From positions 42,215 through 106,214 of the forward strand of contig NZ_JAQSDL010000120.1 of NCBI RefSeq assembly GCF_029945895.1: 64,000 bases of DNA. Reading direction: 5' to 3'. The notes under the pieces are model-generated. The model was not told the origin of the DNA. It did no database searches and saw nothing but the letters and a program-made list of their open reading frames with translations. This stretch comes from Polaromonas sp. (GTDB lineage Bacteria > Pseudomonadota > Gammaproteobacteria > Burkholderiales > Burkholderiaceae_C). Shown one piece after another: positions 13,404 to 22,429 of the stretch; positions within the stretch are counted from its first letter, which is position 1; every line of letters begins with the position of its first letter. The position numbers were made by a program, and so were the translations under genes.

Positions 13404-13639
13404 CAGCCCTCGGCTTGGCGACGATGCGCGTCGCTGCAGTAAAACCCGTTTCCACCGGGCAGGGCGTCGGAACGGGGCAGATGCACGGCGCAGACGGCGC
13501 AGGCAACCACTTCCGTAGGCGGCTGGCCGGTCCGGCCGGCTGGCTGCGCGGGTGGCTTGTCCTGCCGTTCGGCGCGCCGGTTGCTGCGCCAGAGCCAGAG
13601 GACCACCAGCACCAGGACGATCACCAACAGGTATTTCAT
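13403..13639 (-). CDS. PP0621-family small membrane-anchored Cys-motif protein
   Basis: A 78-residue protein with an N-terminal transmembrane anchor (LLVIVLVLVVLWLW, residues ~4-17), a basic/Pro-rich linker, then a small metal-binding-like domain with CAVCAVHLP and YCSDAHRRQ (three Cys plus two His). This matches the PP0621 family found next to pilS in many beta-proteobacteria. No biochemical role is established that I know of. It overlaps ypjD by 4 bases and pilS by 1 base, so it is part of the operon; a link to pilus regulation or thiol/metal chemistry is only suggested by context. Confidence 0.82.
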   Translation of the reverse strand: MKYLLVIVLVLVVLWLWRSNRRAERQDKPPAQPAGRTGQPPTEVVACAVCAVHLPRSDALPGGNGFYCSDAHRRQAEG

Positions 13640-14451
13640 ACGCGCTTCAAAATGACTTCAAGGACAAAACGCGAGCCCACATATCCGAGCAGCAGCAGGC
13701 CTGAGCCCAGATACAGCACCCGCACCGCCTGCCGCCCGCGCCAGCCCAGGCGTGCCCGGCCGACCAGCAGACCGGCAAAAGTGATCCAGGCCAGCACCGA
13801 AAAAATGGTCTTGTGGTTCCATTGTCCGGCCAGGCCCGGGCCGTACAGGGTTTCGGCAAACAGCCAGCCGACCAGCAGCGTGGCCGTCAACAGCACAAAA
13901 CCGGCCTGCACAAAACGAAAGGTCAGCCTTTCCAGCGTCAGCAGGGGCACGCCGGTGTCGGGTTGGGTGGCAGAGCGGATCGAGCGTTCGGAGCGGTTCA
14001 TCAGCCAGCCATGGATCACAGCGGCGGCAAACAGGCCGTAGGAGGCAATGCCCAGTGCCCAGTGCAAGGGCAGCCAGGGCGATGCAATCACGTGGTAGCT
14101 GGTGCCGGGAAACACCAGCGCCAGCAGGACAGCGGCGCTGCCCAGGCCAGCCAGCGTCCAGCGTGCCTTGAGCTGCGGAAACAGCCGGCTTTCCACTGCG
14201 TACACGCTCAGGACCAGCCAGACGGTCATGGACAGGGCGGGCGCAAACCCGAAACGTGGCGGTTCGCCAAGCAGTCCCTCGGCCAGGGCGAGCGCGTGCA
14301 GCAGCCACGCCAGCAGCAGCACGCCACGCGTGGTGGTTTCGCTCAAACGCGCGCTGGCCAGCGCCAGGATGGCATAGGCCAGCGCTGCGCCTATGGCCGC
14401 GGCCAGACCCCACCCGGCACTCAAAGTTAAAATGGAGGGTAGGGATACCAT
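13636..14451 (-). CDS. ypjD: YpjD/CcsA-like eight-helix inner-membrane protein
   Basis: This is a polytopic membrane protein of the cytochrome c assembly (CcsA/CcmC) superfamily. Multiple hydrophobic helices run from residue ~8 to the end, with conserved His in ASPWLPLHWALGIASYGLFA and the signature LYGPGLAGQWNHKTIFSVLAW. Family members of this short type (YpjD/HemX-like) are not proven haem-handling proteins. The ATG at 14451 lies inside domain VI of the adjacent group II intron; the pre-insertion start was probably different. Joining the ATG just before the intron's 5' end to CCC TCC ATT at 14439 would give an in-frame MPSILTLSAGW start. Host gene for the pilSR-ampD operon. Confidence 0.82.
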   Translation of the reverse strand: MVSLPSILTLSAGWGLAAAIGAALAYAILALASARLSETTTRGVLLLAWLLHALALAEGLLGEPPRFGFAPALSMTVWLVLSVYAVESRLFPQLKARWTLAGLGSAAVLLALVFPGTSYHVIASPWLPLHWALGIASYGLFAAAVIHGWLMNRSERSIRSATQPDTGVPLLTLERLTFRFVQAGFVLLTATLLVGWLFAETLYGPGLAGQWNHKTIFSVLAWITFAGLLVGRARLGWRGRQAVRVLYLGSGLLLLGYVGSRFVLEVILKRV

Positions 14452-14474
14452 CTTGCGATGATATCCCCCCCAAA

Positions 14475-14508
14475 GAACCGTGCTTGCGACTTTCACCGCA
14501 CACGGCTC
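14475..14508 (-). ncRNA. Group II intron domain V
   Basis: This is a 34-base hairpin on the minus strand beginning GAGCCGTGTGCG and ending GCAAGCACGGTTC, with a GTGAAAGT distal loop region. It carries the catalytic AGC triad in the first four bases. It lies 48 bases after the RT stop codon and just before domain VI, the canonical order. Confidence 0.9.
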
Positions 14509-14556
14509 ACGCACGACCACTGGCTACACAGCGTCATCAGGTTGCATAACCTTCGA

Positions 14557-16278
14557 CTACTTCGCCAGATTAAAGTCTCCCGTGCTGGAGACCGGCTTGA
14601 TAACCTTCAAACCTAGGGCGTGGACACGCCTGTGACAGATCGGATGTAACAGCATCCGATTGGAGAGAGCATCACTTCCTCCTAGCTGCCGATACACGAT
14701 ATGGTGGTCGTGCATGTTTTCATCAGCCATGTCTATTTCCTGCCCACAGAGAGCGCAAATACCACCTTGGTCGAACCACAGGGAGGCCCGTTGAATGCTC
14801 CAGATGGCGTCACCCATCCTTTGCACCCGTAGCTTCTCCCCATAGGCAACCCAATCCGGGTGGAAAGGGTTGTAATCCCCCTTCACTTTGACGTGACGAA
14901 CAATTTTCATGTCCGCCAAGGAATACAGCGGGAGCGGTATTCGTTCGTTATTCCCGGCCAAGTCATCTTGCAACCCCGCGAACCGACGGCGTGAGCCGCA
15001 CTGCTTCCAGTAATGGGCATACACCCAACTCCCGGATTTGCGGGGATGTCTGCGCAAACCCCAGCGCGTTAACCTCCAGTAAATCAGGTGGTCAACGTCG
15101 TTGAAGGTCTGCTTTGCGACCGTCCCTTTGTGATACTGAGCCCAGCCTTTCAGGACTGGATTCAAGCGCTGTATGAGCGTTTCCGTTGGAACCGATAGCG
15201 ACGTGGCGATGATCTCCTTTACCTTGCCATAAAACGTTTTCACGTTCTTCTGGCTCGGTTTGATGAGTAGCTTGCCTCCGTATTTTCGGAAGTTCCACCC
15301 CAGAAAATCAAAACCTTGGTCAATATGCACAATGCGTGTCTTTTCCTCGGACAGCGTCAGTCCCCGCTCGCGCAGGAACTTCACTATCCACGGTTGGATC
15401 ACAGTTTGAAGCAGCTCTTTCGAGCTACCTGTCACTACAAAATCGTCTGCATATCGCACCAAGTGCACCTTCCCCTTCTGTGCATTGCCCGTGCCCAGCT
15501 CTTCCCGAAGGAATTGCGCAAGCCCCGTTTCCAGCCCATTGAGGGTGATGTTCGCTAATGTCGGCGAAATGATGCCGCCCTGAGGCGTGCCATCATCCGT
15601 GCGCAGGAGCTGACCTTTGTCCACTACTCCTGATTTCAACCATTTGGCGAGCATCCCCTTGTTCATGTGAACCCGGTTCAGCAGCCACTCGTGGTTGATG
15701 TTGTCAAAGAACCCAGAGATATCCGCATCCAGCACCCATTGAGCCGAGGCCTTCTGGGATAGGGATACAAACAACTGGCTGCGCGCGTCGTGTGTTGATC
15801 GTCCTTTCCGGAACCCATACGAGTTCGGATCAGACGCACATTCCACAGCGGGTTCCAGCGCAAGCAAGTAAAGTGCTTGCATGGCTCTGTCCTTCATGGT
15901 CGGTATACCCAGCGGGCGTTCCTTTCCATTGGCCTTCGGGATATAGACCCGCCTGAGGGGGCGAGCCCGGTACCCTTTGGGGGTCAGACAACTAATCGCA
16001 TTCCATTTCTTTGTTGGCGTGTCCCAAAGTTCGCAATCGACGCCACTCGTTCGCTTCCCTTTGTTCTCAGTTACTTTCCTGACCGCCAATGCCTTGGCTT
16101 GCCAGGATCGAATCAGGCTCCTTGTGAGTCTTGCGACTCTTCGAAAGTCCTTCTTCGTTTCCGCCTGCGCTATGCGCATCTGCGCCTTCCCTACGACCAG
16201 CATGACCGCCTTCCAATCAATGGAATGCCAACCACCTGATTCGTCCAGAGACGCAGCATCGTTTCCGATGTGTTCCAT
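14557..16278 (-). CDS. ltrA: Group II intron-encoded protein: reverse transcriptase, maturase and HNH endonuclease
   Basis: The protein helps the intron splice and drives retrohoming. The N-terminal domain ([20 protein letters not shown]) is followed by RT blocks including [25 protein letters not shown], the conserved [31 protein letters not shown] and catalytic RYADDFVV (near residue 273). The maturase X region follows ([11 protein letters not shown]...[11 protein letters not shown]). A C-terminal HNH domain has [22 protein letters not shown] and [10 protein letters not shown] prefer ATG 16278 (GGAG six bases upstream) over an upstream GTG at 16317. The frame is intact over 573 residues with no missing catalytic residue, so the element may be active. 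Confidence 0.92.
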   Translation of the reverse strand: MEHIGNDAASLDESGGWHSIDWKAVMLVVGKAQMRIAQAETKKDFRRVARLTRSLIRSWQAKALAVRKVTENKGKRTSGVDCELWDTPTKKWNAISCLTPKGYRARPLRRVYIPKANGKERPLGIPTMKDRAMQALYLLALEPAVECASDPNSYGFRKGRSTHDARSQLFVSLSQKASAQWVLDADISGFFDNINHEWLLNRVHMNKGMLAKWLKSGVVDKGQLLRTDDGTPQGGIISPTLANITLNGLETGLAQFLREELGTGNAQKGKVHLVRYADDFVVTGSSKELLQTVIQPWIVKFLRERGLTLSEEKTRIVHIDQGFDFLGWNFRKYGGKLLIKPSQKNVKTFYGKVKEIIATSLSVPTETLIQRLNPVLKGWAQYHKGTVAKQTFNDVDHLIYWRLTRWGLRRHPRKSGSWVYAHYWKQCGSRRRFAGLQDDLAGNNERIPLPLYSLADMKIVRHVKVKGDYNPFHPDWVAYGEKLRVQRMGDAIWSIQRASLWFDQGGICALCGQEIDMADENMHDHHIVYRQLGGSDALSNRMLLHPICHRRVHALGLKVIKPVSSTGDFNLAK

Positions 16279-17236
16279 ACCATTCTCCAGTTTGGTTTGA
16301 CCCGTTGAAGACGGCACTGACCCAGAGGGTCAGATACCCTCTGGGTCGTTGATAAAGTCGCAACGGCTTTACGCTGTCGCACCCTGAGCAAGTCAGCCAG
16401 CTTTCGCTGCGAGGTAGAACCCCTATACCGCCCATTACAGACGGCCATTCGCTTTTTGCTCAATCCTCTACCCCCTCCACCATTGCCCTTGATTGCTCGC
16501 GGGTTTGCCAGTTCCTTGCGGACTGGCGATGAATGGGGCTTACCTCGTTTCCCTCTGTGCCCAGTCTGGCGGCTGCCAGACAGAAGGGGTTAGGGACTCT
16601 CTATCCGCCGGAAGTCGTTTTAGGGAACGATGCGAAGTCCATGACCTGCGCATCCTGACTTCGTGCCTTTTGGCCGCAGCTCCTCCCTTGCGGGAGAACT
16701 AAGGCGTAAGCTGCTTACTGTTAACGACGGTTCGAACGAGAGTTCACATTACATTTCCCATGCCCTTTACCCCAGCAATCCACCCGCGTCCTAGTCGTGG
16801 GATTGGGACTGACTCGCATCAGCCTTATGTGCTTTCGCACGGATTGTTTAACCGTAGCTCCGCACCCCCGGATTGCTCCAGACGCACGTACAGTTGAGGT
16901 CACGCCGTTCCAGACGTGGTTTTGATGGAAAACAAGACACAGAGAGCGGTTGCGCTCTCACACCAGCACTTACTTGTACAAACTAGTTTGCAACAAGGTG
17001 TAGCAAGGCCTTTCCTCTCGGAAATTTGTCTCTAATTGGCAACGAAGTTACGTCCCTTGAGGACGTAAATCACCATTACCGCACCCTGAGAGTGCGGGCT
17101 GGAGCAGCCAAATTAGAGCCATTTGGCTGCTACAAAGTTAGCCCTTTTTAGGGGGCGGAATGGAGCCTCCTGAGAGGGAAACCATTCACTGATATAGTCG
17201 GTTTCAAGAACCGAATGAGGCGACTTCGAGTCGCAC

Positions 17237-17290
17237 CATGGCTACAGTTTAGCTTCTGCGCCAGACGCCTGGTCCCTCTTTCACTTCCTT
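17237..17290 (-). repeat. Probable family-2 repeat remnant abutting the intron 5' end
   Basis: Read on the minus strand, CTGGCGCAGAAGCTAAACTGTAGCC ends three bases before the intron. It has the family-2 order GGCGC, then a GCTA...TAGC hairpin, but a shorter loop and a poorly matching upstream part. Since ffh starts at 17316, only ~79 bases remain between intron and ffh for the ffh promoter; I cannot point to a clear -35/-10 there. Confidence 0.45.
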
Positions 17291-17315
17291 TTCGCTCCAG
17301 TTGTGGAGCTTATTC

Positions 17316-18674
17316 ATGGCCTCTGCCCTCACTGACAAACTCTCCCGCCTCGTCCAGGAAATGCGAGGCCAGGCCCGCATCACGGAGTCCAATGTGCAGG
17401 ACATGCTGCGCGAGGTGCGCATGGCTCTGCTCGAAGCCGACGTGGCCCTGCCCGTGGTGCGCGACTTCATTGCCCGCGTCAAGGAAAAGGCGCTGGGCCA
17501 GGAAGTCATGGCTTCGCTGTCGCCGGGTCAGGTGCTGGTCAGCATCGTCAACCGCGAGCTGGCCGCCACCATGGGCGAGGGCGTCAGCGACATCAACCTG
17601 GCGGCCCAGCCGCCGGCGGTGATCCTCATGGCCGGTCTGCAGGGCGCGGGCAAGACCACCACCACCGCCAAGCTGGCCAAGCACCTGATCGAAAAACGCA
17701 AGAAGAAGGTGCTGACGGTGTCGGGTGACGTGTACCGTCCGGCGGCCATCGAGCAGCTCAAGACCGTGACAAAGCAGGCCGGTGCCGAATGGTTTCCGAG
17801 CACGGCTGACCAGAAGCCGGTGGACATCGCGCTGGCCGCACTGGACTACGCGCGCAAACATTTTTTTGATGTGCTGCTGGTCGACACCGCCGGCCGCCTG
17901 GCCATCGACGAAGCGCTGATGGCCGAGATCAAGGCATTGCATGCGGCGTTGAACCCGGTTGAAACCCTGTTTGTTGTGGATGCCATGCAGGGCCAGGACG
18001 CGATCAACACCGCCAAAGCCTTCAAGGAAGCGCTGCCGCTGACCGGCATCATCCTGACCAAGACCGACGGCGACTCGCGCGGCGGCGCGGCGCTCAGCGT
18101 GCGGCAGATCACCGGCGCGCCGATCAAGTTCTCGGGCACCAGCGAAAAAATAGACGGGCTGGAAGTTTTCGATGCCCAGCGCCATGCCGGTCGCATTCTC
18201 GGCATGGGCGACATCGTCGCGCTGGTCGAGCAGGTCACGGCCGGCGTGGACATGGCGGCGGCGCAAAAACTTGCCGCCAAGATGAAATCGGGCAGCGGTT
18301 TTGACCTCAACGACTTTTTGAGCCAGCTGCAACAGATGAAAAGCATGGGCGGGCTGTCCAGCCTGCTCGACAAGCTGCCGGCGCAGATGGCGGCCAAGGC
18401 CGGCCAGGTCGACATGGACAAGGCCGAAAAAGACATTCGTCGCAAGGAAGGCATCCTCCAGAGCATGACGCCACTGGAGCGCCGCAAGCCCGAACTCATC
18501 AAGGCCACGCGCAAGCGGCGCATTGCCGCGGGCTCAGGCGTGCAGGTTCAGGAGGTCAACCGCCTGCTCAATGAGTTCGAGCAGATGCAAACCATGATGA
18601 AGAAGATGAAGGGCGGCGGCATGATGAAGATGATGAAACGCATGGGCGGCATGAAAGGTATGCCAAAGTTCTGA
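17316..18674 (+). CDS. ffh: Signal recognition particle GTPase Ffh (SRP54)
   Basis: Ffh binds 4.5S RNA and nascent signal sequences and docks with FtsY for co-translational membrane insertion. It has the N-domain four-helix bundle, the G-domain P-loop GLQGAGKTTTTAKLA (near residue 107), DTAGRL, TKTDGDSRGGAALSV and the GMGD closing motif. The methionine-rich M-domain ends MMKKMKGGGMMKMMKRMGGMKG. ATG 17316 has GGAG eight bases upstream and gives MASALTDKLSRL; five extra upstream codons are unlikely. It is divergent from ypjD in related genomes; here a group II intron sits between them. Confidence 0.97.
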   Translation: MASALTDKLSRLVQEMRGQARITESNVQDMLREVRMALLEADVALPVVRDFIARVKEKALGQEVMASLSPGQVLVSIVNRELAATMGEGVSDINLAAQPPAVILMAGLQGAGKTTTTAKLAKHLIEKRKKKVLTVSGDVYRPAAIEQLKTVTKQAGAEWFPSTADQKPVDIALAALDYARKHFFDVLLVDTAGRLAIDEALMAEIKALHAALNPVETLFVVDAMQGQDAINTAKAFKEALPLTGIILTKTDGDSRGGAALSVRQITGAPIKFSGTSEKIDGLEVFDAQRHAGRILGMGDIVALVEQVTAGVDMAAAQKLAAKMKSGSGFDLNDFLSQLQQMKSMGGLSSLLDKLPAQMAAKAGQVDMDKAEKDIRRKEGILQSMTPLERRKPELIKATRKRRIAAGSGVQVQEVNRLLNEFEQMQTMMKKMKGGGMMKMMKRMGGMKGMPKF

Positions 18675-18690
18675 GTTGCACCCCGGTTTA

Positions 18691-18765
18691 CATAAAAAGT
18701 GGCCTTGGCCCAATCACCACGGGCGCCATCAGCTATCGAATAAATAGCAGATGGTGCCTGTTTGT
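18691..18765 (+). repeat. Dispersed repeat family 2, copy B (3' of ffh)
   Basis: This copy contains GGGCGCCATCAGCTATCGA and ATAGCAGATGGTGCC. Inner stem GCTAT/ATAGC; outer stem GGCGCCATC/GATGGTGCC (one G-U). It is followed by GTTTGTTTTTATTGGG and begins ~17 bases after the ffh stop codon in the sense orientation, so a role in ending or protecting the ffh transcript is possible. Confidence 0.75.
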
Positions 18766-18775
18766 TTTTATTGGG

Positions 18776-20755
18776 CTAAATGGCCCTGAGCCGCGGTCGC
18801 ACCTGCTGGCTGGCATGCAGCCAGGCACGGCGCAAGACAGCCGGCGATTTTTTTTCTTCGGGAATCAGCAGGTAGTTGTTTGTGCGCATGGCCGTCCCTA
18901 CCCCGACCTTGCTGGTCAGCACGGTCATGGGGATGGCCAGCAACAGAGGCAGGCCGACGGGCAGAAGCCAGACCAGCGCGCTGGCGTCAATCAGCGTGAT
19001 GCCGGCGGCGAGCAGCACAATCACCGCGCTCATCGGGGCCAGCTGCTGCAGGGCAATACGCCAGGGAACTGCCGCCGCTTCGCGCGGGGGGGACTTCCAT
19101 TCCAGCTTCAGGCCAGTCAGCGCGACCAGGACAAACAACGAGTGCGCCAGCATGCGGATCGGCGCCTGCAGCAGGGCGATCAGCGTTTCAAGGAGGGCGC
19201 TGCGCAAGAGGCTGGCGGTGCCGCCGTAGGCTTGCTGCTGCCGGTTGATCAGCACCGCTGCAATGCCCAGGAGACGCGGCAGAAACAGCATGCACAAGGT
19301 CCATGCCCACAGGGTCAGCAGTTCGCCAGGCAGCATCGCCCAGTCGCTGACCATGGGTGTGCCTGAGAGCCACAGCGCGGTTCCCAGCGTCAGGAAACAC
19401 AACCACAGCGGTGCCGAGAGGTAGGCCATGGCACCGGTGCCGAACATAGAGCGGTGAACCGGGTGAATGCCGGGCTCGGCAATCAGGCGCGAGTTCTGCA
19501 GGTTGCCCTGGCACCAGCGGCGGTCGCGCTGCAGCTCGGCCAGCAGGTCGGGCGGCTGCTGTTCGTAGCTGCCCACCAGATCAGCGACCAGCCAGACGTG
19601 GTAGCCGGCGCGGCGCATCAGCGCGGCTTCCACAAAGTCGTGCGACATGATGCTGCCCGACATGCCGCCCGTGCCCTTGATACGCGCCAGCGCGCAATGC
19701 TGCATGAAGGGCTCGATCCGGATGATGGCGTTGTGGCCCCAGTAGTGCGACTCGCCCATCTGCCAAAACTGCATGCCCAACGTGAACAGGCGGCCCGTCA
19801 CGCGCGAGGCGAATTGCTGCGCGCGCGCATGCAGCGTCACATGGCCGATGGCCTGGGTGGCGGTCTGGATGATGCCAGCCGTCGGGTTGGCTTCCATGAG
19901 CTTGACCATGGCCACCAGGCAGTCACCGCTCATCACGCTGTCGGCATCAAGCACCACCATGTAGCGGTAGTCCTTGCCCCAGCGGCGGCAGAAGTCGGCC
20001 ACGTTGCCGGCCTTGCGGTCGGTGCGGCGTTTGCGCAGTCGGTAGTAGACCTCGATCCTGGGCTGGTCGGGTTGGGCGGCCAACTGGGTGCGCAGGTCTT
20101 CCCAGGCGGCGCGTTCCGCCTGCTGGGTGGCCGGGTGGCTGGTGTCGGACAGCACAAACACGTCGAAGGCTTTCACATGGCCGGTCGCTGCGACGGACTC
20201 GCAGGTGGCGCGCAGGCCCGCGAACACGGTGCGCACATCCTCGTTGCAGATCGGCATGATGATCGCGGTCCTTGTTGCGTCGTCCAGCGCATGGCGCTGC
20301 ACGTTTTTCGCCGACAGGGCGTGTTTGTCGCCGCGTATCGTCACGTAAAAACCCATCATCGCCGTCATGAAACCGGTGACCACCCAGGCGGACAGCAGCG
20401 CAAACAGCACAAGCTGCCCGTACTGCAGCCAGGCGCTGTCGTAGTCGGGCTGCATGTCGGCGAACAGGCTGGTGGCGAGGACCGTGCTGAGTACCGTCAG
20501 CAGCACAAAGACGGTCCTGCGCCGCGCGGCAGCTTGTTGCCAGGGCTGGCGCTTCTGTACCGCCTGCAGCGGCAGAGGGCGGCTGGTGGGCGAACGTGTC
20601 AGCCCCAGCGCAGTCGTGGTCAGGCTGCTCCAGAACCCGCGCCAGGGGCGCGGGGCCATGGAGCCGCGATGTAGCGGCGGCGCGGTGACTGAATTCGGAT
20701 GCCGCTCTTCGCGCAGCAGGCTGCGGGGAGTCAGGGTGTGATCAGGTTGGTCCAT
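18776..20755 (-). CDS. opgH: Glucan glucosyltransferase OpgH (MdoH)
   Basis: OpgH is an inner-membrane family 2 glycosyltransferase that makes the linear beta-1,2-glucan backbone of osmoregulated periplasmic glucans from UDP-glucose. The N-terminal ~75 residues are cytoplasmic, then two transmembrane helices, then the GT2 domain with MPICNEDV, LDADSVMSGD and the acceptor motif QRDRRWCQGN. At least five C-terminal helices follow. The length is 659 residues, somewhat shorter than the enterobacterial protein. Its start overlaps the end of opgG by 25 bases, so the pair forms one operon (opgG first). Confidence 0.94.
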   Translation of the reverse strand: MDQPDHTLTPRSLLREERHPNSVTAPPLHRGSMAPRPWRGFWSSLTTTALGLTRSPTSRPLPLQAVQKRQPWQQAAARRRTVFVLLTVLSTVLATSLFADMQPDYDSAWLQYGQLVLFALLSAWVVTGFMTAMMGFYVTIRGDKHALSAKNVQRHALDDATRTAIIMPICNEDVRTVFAGLRATCESVAATGHVKAFDVFVLSDTSHPATQQAERAAWEDLRTQLAAQPDQPRIEVYYRLRKRRTDRKAGNVADFCRRWGKDYRYMVVLDADSVMSGDCLVAMVKLMEANPTAGIIQTATQAIGHVTLHARAQQFASRVTGRLFTLGMQFWQMGESHYWGHNAIIRIEPFMQHCALARIKGTGGMSGSIMSHDFVEAALMRRAGYHVWLVADLVGSYEQQPPDLLAELQRDRRWCQGNLQNSRLIAEPGIHPVHRSMFGTGAMAYLSAPLWLCFLTLGTALWLSGTPMVSDWAMLPGELLTLWAWTLCMLFLPRLLGIAAVLINRQQQAYGGTASLLRSALLETLIALLQAPIRMLAHSLFVLVALTGLKLEWKSPPREAAAVPWRIALQQLAPMSAVIVLLAAGITLIDASALVWLLPVGLPLLLAIPMTVLTSKVGVGTAMRTNNYLLIPEEKKSPAVLRRAWLHASQQVRPRLRAI

Positions 20756-22308
20756 GTTTCGGTCAGTGTGTGAGTGTCATGTTGGAGAAAGGCGCGCAGC
20801 TCAATGGGCTGGGCGTTCTGGTTGGCGGGGGTTTCCAGGCGCTGCACGCGCAGGCTCATGCGCCAGGCGCCGGTGGCGGGGTTGCGATAAGCGATGCTTT
20901 CGACGACACGGGCATTGCTGCTGGCCGTGGTAATGGCCTCCACCCTGGCGCCCTCGGGCAGCGCGTCCAGGGCCGGCCCGGCAAAGTCGATGACAAACTG
21001 TGCCTGCCGGGCCAAAGCCTCGGCGCTGAGCTTGCTGTAGCCGGTGCCGCGGCGCGACTGGGTGACCCAGCCGTTGGGCGGGCGTTGCTGTCTGTTCCCT
21101 TGCCAGGCAATCTGCCAGGCGAGGTCCAGCGACTGACCCGGCGCCGGCATGTTTTCCGGCACCCAGTAGGCGGCCACGTTGTCATGTGTTTCGTCCGGCG
21201 TCGCAAACTGCAACAGCTCGACACGTCCCGCACCCCAGTCGCCCAACGGGGTCACCCATGCGCTGGGCCGCAGTTCGTAGCGGGCTTCGGTGTCTTCGTA
21301 GCTGGCGAAGGCACGGTCGCGCTGCATCAGGCCAAAACCCTTGAGGCTTTTCATGCTGAAGGAGGTCACCAGCGGGGAAGCGGGGTTCTGCAGCGGACGC
21401 CACAACCATTCGCCTTCCCCAGTGGCAACCATCAGGCCGTCCGAGTCATGCACTTCGGGCCGGAAGTCGCCCGCGCGGGGCTGGTTTTCACCGAAGAAAA
21501 ACATGCTGGTCAGCGGCGCCACACCCAGGGTGGCCACGCGCGGACCGGCGCCTGCGCGCATGAAGATGCGGGCGTGCACTTCGGTGATGGTCTCTTCGCC
21601 GGGGCGGATGTCAAAGCGGTAGGCGCCCGTCATGCGCGCCGAATCCAGCAGGGCATACACCGTGACCTGCTTTGCGTCGGCCGCAGGCTTTTCCAGCCAG
21701 AAATCGGTGAAACGCGGAAACTCTTCTTGTTTTGCGCCGGTGGGGTCTACCGCCAGGCCGCGGGCCGACAGTCCATAACGCTGGCCGGCACCCAGGGCGC
21801 GGAAGTAGCTGGCACCCAGAAAGGCAATCAATTCGTCCTTGTAGGCGGGTGAGTTGAGCGAGGTGTGGATGCGGAATCCGGCATGGCCGATATCACCCCA
21901 GCGCGCCGGGTCCAGCTGGTTCTTGCCGTAGCTGAAGTCGTCGGCGCTGTAGCGCAGGAGCTTGTTGCCCTGGGCAGACAACTCGTGAATGTGAACCACA
22001 TCGGTCTGCCGGCCGACATGGAAAAACTTGGCTTCGTAGGGCAACTGGTCGGCGCGCCACAAGGCCTTGTCGTCCCTGAACCGGATGTCGCGCAGGCCGT
22101 CGTAATCCAGGGCCGCCAGTTCGGCGGGAACAGCGGCATGCGGTTGCTGGTAAGGGGTTTGTGCGCGTTGTTGTGCCAGGGCGGCCACGTCGTCCAGCGT
22201 CCAGGCATGGGCGCTGGCCAGTGCGGCACACAGGCCCAGGAGGGCCAAAAAGCGTGCTGGCCGCAGGTGCGGGAAAGGCGCGGTGAACCGGGGGAAAACA
22301 GCTTGCAT
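20731..22308 (-). CDS. opgG: Periplasmic glucan biosynthesis protein OpgG (MdoG)
   Basis: OpgG is a periplasmic protein required with OpgH for osmoregulated glucan synthesis and branching. A Sec signal peptide (ARFLALLGLCAALASAHA, cleavage near residue 35) precedes the mature protein (WTLDDVAALAQQRA). Family features include PYEAKFFHVGR and FFFGENQPRAGDFRPEVHDSDGL. There is no Shine-Dalgarno before ATG 22308, and the -12 element of a sigma-54 promoter lies only 13 bases upstream. Either the transcript is nearly leaderless or translation begins at a downstream non-ATG codon (CTG at codon 15 would still give a good signal peptide). Followed by opgH with overlap. Confidence 0.92.
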   Translation of the reverse strand: MQAVFPRFTAPFPHLRPARFLALLGLCAALASAHAWTLDDVAALAQQRAQTPYQQPHAAVPAELAALDYDGLRDIRFRDDKALWRADQLPYEAKFFHVGRQTDVVHIHELSAQGNKLLRYSADDFSYGKNQLDPARWGDIGHAGFRIHTSLNSPAYKDELIAFLGASYFRALGAGQRYGLSARGLAVDPTGAKQEEFPRFTDFWLEKPAADAKQVTVYALLDSARMTGAYRFDIRPGEETITEVHARIFMRAGAGPRVATLGVAPLTSMFFFGENQPRAGDFRPEVHDSDGLMVATGEGEWLWRPLQNPASPLVTSFSMKSLKGFGLMQRDRAFASYEDTEARYELRPSAWVTPLGDWGAGRVELLQFATPDETHDNVAAYWVPENMPAPGQSLDLAWQIAWQGNRQQRPPNGWVTQSRRGTGYSKLSAEALARQAQFVIDFAGPALDALPEGARVEAITTASSNARVVESIAYRNPATGAWRMSLRVQRLETPANQNAQPIELRAFLQHDTHTLTETWTNLITP

Positions 22309-22320
22309 GGATTGACTAGG

Positions 22321-22335
22321 GCAAACCCTGTGCCA
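22321..22335 (-). promoter_or_regulatory. Predicted sigma-54 (-24/-12) promoter of opgGH
   Basis: The minus strand reads TTGGCACAGGGTTTGCCC, that is TGGCAC-N5-TTGC, matching the sigma-54 core with exact GG-to-GC spacing. The predicted start site is near 22310, two bases before the opgG ATG. An enhancer-like palindrome is ~115 bases upstream, and a sigma-54 activator gene (glrR) is the next gene. Confidence 0.72.
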
Positions 22336-22429
22336 ACCTGAAAAAGCTGTTTTAAATCAAAGGCTTGAATGGATTCCAGGTATGGAATGTGGAACCAGGC
22401 CGCGAAAGAGGCCGTTTGAACCCTGTTTC

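Larger units (their letters stand above)
14439..17236 (-). mobile_element. Group II intron (chloroplast-like class, HNH-type), ~2.8 kb
   Basis: The intron runs on the minus strand. Its 5' end is GTGCG at 17236-17232 (GTGYG consensus), followed by a GCGACT/AGTCGC hairpin. The open reading frame of an RT/maturase sits in domain IV. A 34-base domain V hairpin (14475-14508) and a domain VI hairpin (GGGATATCATC paired with GATGGTATCCC) lie at the 3' end, which finishes with ...CCCTAC at 14439 (AY rule; uncertain by 1-3 bases). The interval 16279-17236 is domains I-III and contains no gene. It separates ypjD from ffh. All parts needed for splicing and mobility appear present. Confidence 0.88.

Noticed and set aside
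14557..16278. Reverse transcriptase considered as a retron or DGR enzyme
   Set aside because: Presence of maturase and HNH domains, domain V/VI and GTGCG border identify a group II intron; no template/variable repeats.
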